This document shows positions 44,593 through 52,951 of a stretch of 64,000 bases of DNA, in pieces. The position numbers and the translations under genes were made by a program. How positions within the stretch are numbered: the stretch's first letter is position 1; each line of letters opens with the position of its first letter. The notes beneath the pieces were generated by a model, which did no database searches, had not been told where the DNA came from, and saw only the letters and a program-made list of their open reading frames with translations. Origin of the DNA: Flavobacteriales bacterium (GTDB lineage: Bacteria > Bacteroidota > Bacteroidia > Flavobacteriales_F > PHOS-HE28); NCBI GenBank assembly GCA_016704485.1, contig JADJAA010000002.1, positions 868,001 through 932,000 of the forward strand. The letters run 5' to 3'.

Positions 44593-45627
44593 TCAAGGAG
44601 CCACTCGGATCCCCTTCTTCTGAAGACGTTCCAGGCTTTCCGCTGCGGAATCAAAGGCAGGTTGGATCGCTAACGCTTTCTTGTAATCGACGTAAGCGCT
44701 ATCCAGCAACTCGTCCATTTCGAACGCTAGACCGCGGTTGTAATAAGCTTGTGCATAGTTCGGCATCAACTTTATCGCCATGGTGAATTGTTCGCGCGCA
44801 TCAGCAGTAGCCGTATCGTGAACTAGTCTGATATAACCGGTGTTGTAATAGGCCAAGGCATTATTTGGTTCAAGCACTTTGATCCTATCGTAACACGTAA
44901 AAGCAATGCTATCCATACCCTGCTCTTGAGCGAACATCCCCTTTCCATACAGTGCCGTAGTATTGTCCGGTTCTATGGACAAAGCCGAATTATAGTAATC
45001 CATGGCCAGTTCATCGCCTTTTTCAGCATGAAGTACAGCCAGCTTAAGTAATGGATCGAAATAATCAGGATCCTGTTCAATGGCAGTACGGTAACTACTG
45101 ATGGCTTTCGCCGTATCGCCGGTCTCTTGATAGATGAACCCTTTGATATGATACCCCTTGGCTCGCCCTTGCTCTAAGCGTAACGCGTCGTTCACAAGGT
45201 CCATCGACTCTTGGTATTTACGCTGGAACAATTTCATTTCCGCGAGCTTCAGTTTGGGTTCCGGGTCATTCGGACCTAGCCTTATCGCGTTCAACAAGTA
45301 TTGTTCTGCTTCCGGAAGTCGGATCTTCATGTAGAACAGGTCCGCCAATCCAATATGGTAAGCTGGATCCAAACTATCCAAGGCAATAGCTCGCTTGTAA
45401 TCGTTCACGGCAAGTCCAAGGCTATCCCGTTTGAGTTGTAGAACCGCGCGTTTCGCGAATAACGAAGCATCCGTGGGTGACTTCAGGATCAGTTGGTCCA
45501 ACTCTGCGAATTGCCCAGCGAGCGTATCCAACGAAGCATCCATCGCGACCTGATCCTTGGTGCCACTGGTCCCACACGCGACCAGTAACATGAACATCAG
45601 AAATAGGAAGATCGAGGATCGGTTCAT
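44593..45627 (-). CDS. TPR-repeat lipoprotein
   Basis: The 344-residue protein has a lipobox (FMLLVACGTSG). At least six tetratricopeptide repeats follow, including 'NDYKRAIALDSLDPAYHIGL', 'AEQYLLNAIRLGPNDPEPKL', 'YYNSALSIEPDNTTALYGKG' and 'EQFTMAIKLMPNYAQAYYNR'. This is a helical protein-interaction scaffold, probably on the periplasmic face of a membrane. Several ATG codons (MMMNRSS) make the exact start uncertain by one or two residues. It lies just downstream of recA on the same strand but behind a strong terminator. Confidence 0.88.
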   Translation of the reverse strand: MNRSSIFLFLMFMLLVACGTSGTKDQVAMDASLDTLAGQFAELDQLILKSPTDASLFAKRAVLQLKRDSLGLAVNDYKRAIALDSLDPAYHIGLADLFYMKIRLPEAEQYLLNAIRLGPNDPEPKLKLAEMKLFQRKYQESMDLVNDALRLEQGRAKGYHIKGFIYQETGDTAKAISSYRTAIEQDPDYFDPLLKLAVLHAEKGDELAMDYYNSALSIEPDNTTALYGKGMFAQEQGMDSIAFTCYDRIKVLEPNNALAYYNTGYIRLVHDTATADAREQFTMAIKLMPNYAQAYYNRGLAFEMDELLDSAYVDYKKALAIQPAFDSAAESLERLQKKGIRVAP

Positions 45628-45635
45628 CATCATAC

Positions 45636-45678
45636 AAAAAGAAGACCCCGACGCACTCCATCGCCAGGGTCTTCAAAA
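45636..45678 (-). terminator. Intrinsic terminator of recA
   Basis: On the minus strand GAAGACCC pairs with GGGTCTTC (arms 45641-45648 and 45667-45674) and is followed by a T-rich run. It separates recA from the TPR lipoprotein gene. Confidence 0.85.
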
Positions 45679-45695
45679 GTAGGCGGTATTCTTCT

Positions 45696-46715
45696 TTAGG
45701 CAGTTACCGGTTCTCCGGCCTTACCTACCGCTTCCTTGATCTTTGCTTCAACTTCCTCACACAGCTCCGGATTATCCTCCAAGATCTGCTTCACCATATC
45801 GCGACCTTGGCCAAGTTTATTGTCCATGTAGCTGAACCATGATCCGCTTTTCTTGATAATGTTCAACTCCACGCCCATATCAATGATCTCACCAGCTTTG
45901 CTGATGCCTTTGCCATACATGATATCGAATTCCGTCTTCTTGAATGGTGGAGCCACTTTGTTCTTCACCACCTTCACGCGGGTACGGTTACCGATCACGT
46001 TCTCTCCATCCTTGATCTGTGTCGCACGGCGAATATCCAAGCGAATAGTTGCATAGAATTTCAGCGCATTACCGCCAGTTGTGGTTTCCGGATTACCGAA
46101 CATGACCCCGATCTTCTCACGCAACTGGTTGATGAAAATGCAGCAACATCCGGTCTTGCTGATTGTTCCGGTAAGCTTACGTAGAGCCTTGGACATCAAT
46201 CGTGCTTGCATACCAACTACACTATCGCCCATTTCACCTTCGATCTCTGCGCGAGGTGTCAAAGCAGCCACGGAATCGATCACCAGAATATCGATCGCGC
46301 CAGAACGGATCAAGTTATCGGCGATCTCAAGTGCCTGCTCACCGTTATCCGGTTGGCTGATCAATAGATTCTCGATATCCACACCCAATGCTTCAGCATA
46401 GAATCGATCGAATGCATGTTCCGCATCAATGATCGCCGCAATACCACCGGCCTTTTGTGCTTCTGCAATGGCATGGATCGCGAGCGTGGTCTTACCCGAA
46501 GATTCCGGTCCGTAGATCTCGATCACACGTCCTTTCGGATATCCACCAACACCAAGGGCCAGATCAAGGCCAATGGACCCTGAGGAAATAACTTCCATTG
46601 GTTCAACGGCCTCATCGCCCAATTTCATGACAGCGCCTTTTCCGAAGACCTTGTCCATCTTATCCATTGTCAGCTGTAGTGCCTTCAGCTTGTCTTTATT
46701 GATCTCACTGGCCAT
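45696..46715 (-). CDS. recA: Recombinase RecA
   Basis: The 339-residue protein starts MASEINKDKLKALQLTMDKM, which aligns with the normal RecA N-terminus. Walker A is GPESSGKT at 69-76, Walker B is in 'IDILVIDSVAALTPRAE', and the DNA-binding loops include 'GDSVVGMQARLMSKALRKLT' and 'VMFGNPETTTGGNALKFYAT'. RecA forms the filament for homologous recombination and triggers the SOS response. The frame is open another 35 codons upstream (with MAKKK at 46805), so a longer, basic N-terminus is possible. The peroxiredoxin gene lies upstream on the same strand. Confidence 0.97.
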   Translation of the reverse strand: MASEINKDKLKALQLTMDKMDKVFGKGAVMKLGDEAVEPMEVISSGSIGLDLALGVGGYPKGRVIEIYGPESSGKTTLAIHAIAEAQKAGGIAAIIDAEHAFDRFYAEALGVDIENLLISQPDNGEQALEIADNLIRSGAIDILVIDSVAALTPRAEIEGEMGDSVVGMQARLMSKALRKLTGTISKTGCCCIFINQLREKIGVMFGNPETTTGGNALKFYATIRLDIRRATQIKDGENVIGNRTRVKVVKNKVAPPFKKTEFDIMYGKGISKAGEIIDMGVELNIIKKSGSWFSYMDNKLGQGRDMVKQILEDNPELCEEVEAKIKEAVGKAGEPVTA

Positions 46716-46846
46716 CTTGTTTCTTGTTTTGTCGGTTGTTGGAGTGTTCACTTCGTCGGACATTCGTCCGTTGTGTTCAGTTTGAATTGCTTTTTTCTTT
46801 GCCATTACTCGTTGTAACAAGTCCGTTCGAACAAGCTTGTTCGAAT

Positions 46847-47314
46847 TTATCCGTCCTTCAGTATTTGTTGCGCGTGGATCTTGCTTCGAACACCTGTTAT
46901 CAATCGCTCAATGATTCCTTTCTCATTGATCAGGAACGTGGTTCGATGCAGTCCATCGTATTCACGCCCATACAATTTCTTCGGCCCCCAAACACCGTAC
47001 GCATTCACGATCTTCTTTTCCTCATCCGCTAGCAGCGAGAAAGGTAGTTTGAATTTGTTGGCGAATTTCTTGTGGCTTGTAATATCATCCGGGCTGACCC
47101 CTATGACATTGTATCCAGCCTTTTTCAATCTTGCATGGTTGTCTCTCAGATCACAGACCTCAACTGTGTACGTAGGCGTATCATCTTTAGGATAGAATAA
47201 AAGCGCCACCTTTTTTCCTTTAAGACCAGCCAAAGACACCTTTTCTCCGTCCTGGTCCAAGGCGGAAAATGCGGGAGCTTTTGACCCTACTTCGGGCATA
47301 GAATCGAGTAACAT
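46847..47314 (-). CDS. Bcp/PrxQ-type peroxiredoxin lacking the peroxidatic cysteine
   Basis: The 155-residue protein has the whole Bcp fold: 'PEVGSKAPAFSALDQDGEKV', 'KVALLFYPKDDTPTYTVEVC', 'GVSPDDITSHKKFANKF', 'LLADEEKKIVNAYGVWG' and 'RTTFLINEKGIIE'. In Bcp the motif is TPxCTxxxC, where the first Cys attacks peroxide and the second resolves. Here the first is Tyr49 (TPTYT) while the second (C54) remains. One G-to-A change turns a Cys codon TGC into this TAC. Unless the sequence is in error, normal thiol peroxidase activity should be lost. It sits just upstream of recA. Confidence 0.9.
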   Translation of the reverse strand: MLLDSMPEVGSKAPAFSALDQDGEKVSLAGLKGKKVALLFYPKDDTPTYTVEVCDLRDNHARLKKAGYNVIGVSPDDITSHKKFANKFKLPFSLLADEEKKIVNAYGVWGPKKLYGREYDGLHRTTFLINEKGIIERLITGVRSKIHAQQILKDG

Positions 47315-47604
47315 ATTCTATTGACGGGATTTCTGTCGGCTTGTTGACGTGCAATTAAGCACGGTTATTTTGATCTGCCAAATTTTCCGGTAACAAAAGT
47401 TTTGAACAGTCACCGAATTGGGTTCAATGGAAATACCAGAAACCGAAGAGCAAGTAGCCTTTTGTTACGATGAGATCCTTTTTCTGATCGACAAAAACTT
47501 GACAAGCGCTATTCGATCCCCCTACGTTTGCCTCACTCGTTTTGGCAGATAGCACATCAGGCTGACCTCTGAATTTGTTTGGGACTCTAATAAAGAACCA
47601 GCAA

Positions 47605-47748
47605 ATGCGATCCAACAGAAAACCAAAAAGATCCGCAGACGCGGTAACCCTGAAACAACCGGCCTCGGTGATCGATCAGGAATTCATCGGACTGTGTCTG
47701 GTGCTCATCCTGGTCATCCTTGGTCACCTAGTAACGAACCAATCATAA
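47605..47748 (+). CDS. Possible small membrane protein, 47 residues
   Basis: An open frame encodes a basic N-terminus (MRSNRKPKRSADAV) followed by one hydrophobic helix (FIGLCLVLILVILGHLV). It lies in the 525-bp gap between the peroxiredoxin gene and the giant adhesin. The positive-inside charge pattern fits a real single-pass protein. The rest of the gap shows no clear element. Confidence 0.35.
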   Translation: MRSNRKPKRSADAVTLKQPASVIDQEFIGLCLVLILVILGHLVTNQS

Positions 47749-47839
47749 AAAATACAGGACCGACCAAGCTGATCAGTCTATCGCGAACAAACCCCGCTGT
47801 GCAACCACTTCCAACAACCTCTTCCAACACTGTGAAAAA

Positions 47840-50800
47840 ATGAAAAGATCCTTCTACCCAATGCAGCAGCGAATTGCCCTGATACTAGTTCTGGCAATTA
47901 CGCTTAGTGCGCAACTCTCAGCCCAAGTTGCTCAGCACCGTGACCCGGTCCGCCCGGAACAAGCACATTCGCATGATGATATCGATGCTCTACTGAACAG
48001 GCACGATCAAGAGATCCATTTCACACAGAACCAAGGGCAATTCTCCAGCACCGTCCTCTACCGGGCCGACCTACCAATGGGACAGGCCGTGGCTACGGAA
48101 GAAGGAATGCTGATGACCGCTTTTGATCCAGATGCTGTGCTTGCTAGACAGGATCAAGGGATCATCATTGAGGAAGAGATCAACCGCGGCTTACCTATCC
48201 GTGAACTGAAATGGCAGCAAAAAGGGCACGGTTGGTTGATGCATTTCCAAGGTGCATCACCTGACATGTACGTTGAGAGCCAATTGGCCCATGAAGGAAC
48301 TACCAACTATTTCTTAGGTGATCGAAATGCTCAGGATGTTCGGACCTTCCAGGAGATCTGGTACAAGGATGTTTACCACAATACCGATGTTCGTTACTAC
48401 CCTGCTGCTGATGGCTCGTTGGAGTACGACATCATTTGCAAGCCTGGAAGTAACCCGAGCAGCATCGCCATCGAATTGAAGGGTATTGATAGGGTCAGCG
48501 TTTCAGACAAAGGCGAATTGGTCATGAGCACCAGCCTTGGCGATATGAGTTATCCTGCTCCGATCGTGTATCAACGGATCAACGGACGCGAGATCCCGGT
48601 GAAAGCGAAATACCTGATCTCCGGAAAGAATGTGATCAAGTTCGATCTAGGTGATTATGACAAGAGCGAACCGTTGGTTATTGACCCGATCGCCATGCGT
48701 TGGGCCACCTGGGTGAACACGAACAGCAGTGGCGATAATCACGGGCACTGCATTTGGGTAGATCCCAGTGACGGTGCGATCTACGTAGTGGCGCGGGTGA
48801 TCGGAACCACAGACCAGATCACAGTTGGGGCATTCGATACCAGTGCGAACGGCAACTTGGAGATCATTATCGGTAAGTACCTGGAGCCTGCAACAATTGG
48901 AGGCAGCGGTTCACGTGTATGGCAAACCTATGTTGGTGGTAACGGCGATGAAAACCCATACGCCATGGAGCAAGGTGGGGATGGGAACTTGTACATCTCA
49001 GGTTATACCAGCAGTACGAACTTCCCACTGATCGGTGGGCCTGCATTCAGTGGATCAAGCATAGACCAGCAATCTCAAGGCGGCGCTGATGTATTCGTGT
49101 TGAAGATCAATACGGCAGGTAATTCTATAAAAGCAGCAGTGATCGGCGGAAATAGTGCTGATGATTCTTACGACCTTCGGGTAGCGACAAATGGCGATGT
49201 GATCGTCTGTGGAACCACCACCAGCACGAACCTGCTCACCCTCAATGGAGGAAGTGGGGCAAGTAACACCAATAATGGCAGTGATGATGCCTTGCTTTTC
49301 CGCGTGAATGGCGACCTGAGTTCACTGATCTGGATGCGTAATTATGGTGGTTCAGGTACGGATCTTCCAAGTATCATGGCACAAGATCCAGTAACTGGTG
49401 ATATTTTCGTTGGGGGTCATACCACAAGCACGAATTTCCCAACCACAGCAGCACGTCAAAGCACACGAGGAGGAACACAAGCTGGATTCCTTCAACGCTT
49501 AACATCTGCAGGTAGTACCGTATGGTCGTCATATTTCTCTTCGAACAGTGGGAATGCAGCCAATATTCTTTGCATGTCGTTCAATAATGCGGGGAACGAA
49601 TTATACTTCGGAGGTGTAACCACAGGTTTGCCGAGCAGTAATATTTCGACCAGTGGAGTCTATGATGGTTCGCACAATGGCAGCAATGACCTTTATGTAT
49701 GTCGCATGGGACTGGACCAGACCTTCATCAGCAGCACCTACGTTGGCGGAAGTGGCAACGAGGTGAACATGATGGGTCTGAATACCGACCAGAACGACGA
49801 TGTTTATGTGTTCGGCTATACAAATAGCACGAATTTCCCTGTTAGCAGCGGACCCAATGTGCCCTTACAGACCACGAACAATGGGAGCAATGACAAAGTG
49901 TTCTTCAAATTAGAAAGTGACCTTAGCGTGCTTGAGTTCAGTACTTACTATGGTGGAACCGGCGATGATTACGATCCAGTTGGCGAACGCGGTATAAAGT
50001 TCAGTAATTGTCGGATATATACCATTGTCACCTCGCGATCGAACAATATCCCATTGACACAAGGTGCCTTGAACACAACGCGCAATAGTCCGACCTCGCG
50101 CTACGAACCCGGTCTGGTCGTTTGGGCAAATCCACCTGATCTATTGGGTAACACGATCACCAGTCCTGCGTACGCGATCTGTGCAGGAACCACGCCGAAT
50201 GACATCATGGGTTCCGTACCTAGTTACGTTCTTCCTACCATTGTCCGGAACAATAGCGCATCGGCCTACCCTGCTTTGGGTTCCGCGACCACGTATCAAT
50301 GGCAAACCAGTCCGGATAGTCTGAACTGGATGAATATCCCCGGAGCGACCGGACAGAACCTGCTGGGTACGCAACTAGGCCCTATTGCTGCCGATACGTA
50401 CGTACGCCGCGTAATTGGTGGCGATGCATGCATTCTTGCCGGCGCCGCGGACCAAGTTGTTTCCGTACGTCTGATGAAGATACACGCAACGATCACGAAC
50501 GTCACCTGTAATGGAGCTGAAAACGGATCCATTTCGGTGACCTCGAACGGACTTGCTCCTTTCACTTACGCTTGGAGCAACGGAGGCACAACTGATATGA
50601 TCACGGGACTTGCACCTGGCTCCTACACTGTTATGATCACGGACGCTGCGGGCTGTTCTGAAACAAGTACGATCCAAATATCAGAACCCCCAGTACTTAC
50701 AGGCCAAACATCAACCTCAAGTGCGACCTGCAATACGGCTAACGGAACAGCTTCCGTTGTACCTACAGGAGGTACCGCACCCTATTCATACCTCTGGAGC

Positions 50801-52951
50801 AACAGTGCTACCAGCAGTATGATCAGCGGTGTGTCCAGCGGACCATATACAGTTACCGTAACCGATGCAAAAGAATGTACGGTCGACTTGGATGCATTCG
50901 TTGGCGAAACAGGATCACCAACAGTTGATGCAGGTTCGGATCTCGTGATCACCTGTGCTAGTGGACCACAGATCAGCTTGAATGGTTCCGGTAGTGCTGG
51001 CGTAAGTTTCGCCTGGACTGCTAGCAATGGCGGAAACATTGTAAGCGGAGCAAATACAGCTACTACGCTTGTTGATGCTTCGGGAACATATTCACTAACG
51101 GTTACGGATCCACAAACGACTTGCACAGCGACGGAGGAGGTAATTGTTACCTCGAATACAGCAGTACCGAATATAATTGCAACCGGAGGTGGGGAACTGA
51201 CCTGTTCTACTACTTCCTTCATTCTGAACGGTGGATCTACAACTGGAGGTACATCCTTCAGTTGGAGCGGACCAGGAGGACCAATAGCGACAACCGAGGA
51301 TATTATTGTCAATGCACCAGGAACGTATACACTTATCGTTACGGACCCTGCTAACGGATGCACGAATTCGGCAAGCATCCTGATCACACAGAACGCAACT
51401 CCTCCAGGTGCTTCGGCGACTGGCGGAACACTCACCTGCTCTAACACCAGCGTAATGCTGATGGGAACCGGTAACGGAACCTTCAGTTGGACTGGTCCGA
51501 ACAATTTCACTTCTGCATTGCAGAACCCTGTGGTTGGTCTATCTGGAACCTACGTGCTTACCGTAACAGGTAGCAACGGTTGCACAAGCAGTGCTTCTAC
51601 AGAAGTAGATCTTGATGACGAAACACCAGGTGCAACTGCAACAGGTGGAACGCTAACTTGTTCTAACACCAGCGTAATGCTAATTGGATCCGGCAACGGA
51701 ACCTTCAGCTGGACCGGTCCGAACAACTTCACTTCTGCATTGCAGAACCCAGTAGTTGGTGCAGCAGGAACCTACGTGCTTACCGTAACAGGTAGCAACG
51801 GTTGCACGAGCAGTGCTTCTACAGAAGTAGATCTTGATGACGATACACCAGGTGCAACTGCAACTGGCGGAACACTCACCTGTTCTACCACAAGCGTAAT
51901 GCTGATGGGAACCGGTAACGGAACCTTCAGCTGGACCGGTCCGAACAATTTCACTTCTGCATTGCAGAACCCTGTGGTTGGTCTATCTGGAACCTACGTG
52001 CTTACCGTAACAGGTAGCAACGGTTGCACGAGCACGGCAGAAGCAATGGTCGATCAGGATGATGATATCCCTGGAGCAAACGCAACAGGCGGAACGCTAA
52101 CTTGTTCTAACACCAGCGTAATGCTGATGGGAACCGGTAACGGAACCTTCAGTTGGACTGGTCCGAACAACTTCACTTCTGCGTTGCAGAACCCAAGCGT
52201 TAGTGCAGCAGGAACCTACATGCTCACCGTGACTGGAACCAATGGTTGCACAAGCAGTGCTTCTACAGAAGTAGATCTTGATGACGAAACACCAGGTGCA
52301 ACTGCAACAGGTGGAACGCTAACTTGTTCTAACACCAGCGTAATGCTAATTGGATCCGGCAACGGAACCTTCAGCTGGACCGGTCCGAACAACTTCACTT
52401 CTGCATTGCAGAACCCAGTAGTTGGTGCAGCAGGAACCTACGTGCTTACCGTAACAGGTAGCAACGGTTGCACGAGCAGTGCTTCTACAGAAGTAGATCT
52501 TGATGACGATACACCAGGTGCAACTGCAACTGGCGGAACACTCACCTGTTCTACCACAAGCGTAATGCTGATGGGAACCGGTAACGGAACCTTCAGCTGG
52601 ACCGGTCCGAACAATTTCACTTCTGCATTGCAGAACCCAGTAGTTGGTGCAGCAGGAACCTACGTGCTTACCGTAACAGGTAGCAACGGTTGCACAAGCA
52701 GTGCTTCTACAGAAGTAGATCTTGATGACGAAACACCAGGTGCAACTGCAACAGGTGGAACGCTAACTTGTTCTAACACCAGCGTAATGCTAATGGGATC
52801 CGGCAACGGAACCTTCAGCTGGACCGGTCCGAACAACTTCACTTCTGCATTGCAGAACCCAGTAGTTGGTGCAGCAGGAACCTACGTGCTCACCGTGACA
52901 GGTAGCAACGGTTGCACGAGCACGGCAGAAGCAATGGTCGATCAGGGATGA
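47840..52951 (+). CDS. Giant T9SS surface adhesin, 5' part of a gene split by one extra G
   Basis: This part encodes 1703 residues. A signal peptide (RIALILVLAITLSAQLSAQ) precedes a DUF7948-like N-terminal domain ('IHFTQNQGQFSSTVLYRAD', 'YVESQLAHEGTTNYFLG'). Then come SBBP/beta-propeller-type repeats (about 285-770: 'YVGGNGDENPYAMEQGGDGN', 'NYGGSGTDLPSIM', 'YVGGSGNEVNMMGL'), SprB-like repeats ('VTCNGAENGSISVTSNGLAP', 'YAWSNGG', 'YTVTVTDAKECTV') and diverged Ig-like units. It ends with the first seven of 24 units of a 74-residue repeat (unit core 'GTFSWTGPNNFTSALQNP'). The frame stops at 52951 because GGG at 52945-52947 replaces the GG found in all other copies. Removing one G gives a protein of about 3451 residues. 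SprB-like proteins are T9SS-dependent adhesins, some used in gliding. Confidence 0.88.
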   Translation: MKRSFYPMQQRIALILVLAITLSAQLSAQVAQHRDPVRPEQAHSHDDIDALLNRHDQEIHFTQNQGQFSSTVLYRADLPMGQAVATEEGMLMTAFDPDAVLARQDQGIIIEEEINRGLPIRELKWQQKGHGWLMHFQGASPDMYVESQLAHEGTTNYFLGDRNAQDVRTFQEIWYKDVYHNTDVRYYPAADGSLEYDIICKPGSNPSSIAIELKGIDRVSVSDKGELVMSTSLGDMSYPAPIVYQRINGREIPVKAKYLISGKNVIKFDLGDYDKSEPLVIDPIAMRWATWVNTNSSGDNHGHCIWVDPSDGAIYVVARVIGTTDQITVGAFDTSANGNLEIIIGKYLEPATIGGSGSRVWQTYVGGNGDENPYAMEQGGDGNLYISGYTSSTNFPLIGGPAFSGSSIDQQSQGGADVFVLKINTAGNSIKAAVIGGNSADDSYDLRVATNGDVIVCGTTTSTNLLTLNGGSGASNTNNGSDDALLFRVNGDLSSLIWMRNYGGSGTDLPSIMAQDPVTGDIFVGGHTTSTNFPTTAARQSTRGGTQAGFLQRLTSAGSTVWSSYFSSNSGNAANILCMSFNNAGNELYFGGVTTGLPSSNISTSGVYDGSHNGSNDLYVCRMGLDQTFISSTYVGGSGNEVNMMGLNTDQNDDVYVFGYTNSTNFPVSSGPNVPLQTTNNGSNDKVFFKLESDLSVLEFSTYYGGTGDDYDPVGERGIKFSNCRIYTIVTSRSNNIPLTQGALNTTRNSPTSRYEPGLVVWANPPDLLGNTITSPAYAICAGTTPNDIMGSVPSYVLPTIVRNNSASAYPALGSATTYQWQTSPDSLNWMNIPGATGQNLLGTQLGPIAADTYVRRVIGGDACILAGAADQVVSVRLMKIHATITNVTCNGAENGSISVTSNGLAPFTYAWSNGGTTDMITGLAPGSYTVMITDAAGCSETSTIQISEPPVLTGQTSTSSATCNTANGTASVVPTGGTAPYSYLWSNSATSSMISGVSSGPYTVTVTDAKECTVDLDAFVGETGSPTVDAGSDLVITCASGPQISLNGSGSAGVSFAWTASNGGNIVSGANTATTLVDASGTYSLTVTDPQTTCTATEEVIVTSNTAVPNIIATGGGELTCSTTSFILNGGSTTGGTSFSWSGPGGPIATTEDIIVNAPGTYTLIVTDPANGCTNSASILITQNATPPGASATGGTLTCSNTSVMLMGTGNGTFSWTGPNNFTSALQNPVVGLSGTYVLTVTGSNGCTSSASTEVDLDDETPGATATGGTLTCSNTSVMLIGSGNGTFSWTGPNNFTSALQNPVVGAAGTYVLTVTGSNGCTSSASTEVDLDDDTPGATATGGTLTCSTTSVMLMGTGNGTFSWTGPNNFTSALQNPVVGLSGTYVLTVTGSNGCTSTAEAMVDQDDDIPGANATGGTLTCSNTSVMLMGTGNGTFSWTGPNNFTSALQNPSVSAAGTYMLTVTGTNGCTSSASTEVDLDDETPGATATGGTLTCSNTSVMLIGSGNGTFSWTGPNNFTSALQNPVVGAAGTYVLTVTGSNGCTSSASTEVDLDDDTPGATATGGTLTCSTTSVMLMGTGNGTFSWTGPNNFTSALQNPVVGAAGTYVLTVTGSNGCTSSASTEVDLDDETPGATATGGTLTCSNTSVMLMGSGNGTFSWTGPNNFTSALQNPVVGAAGTYVLTVTGSNGCTSTAEAMVDQG

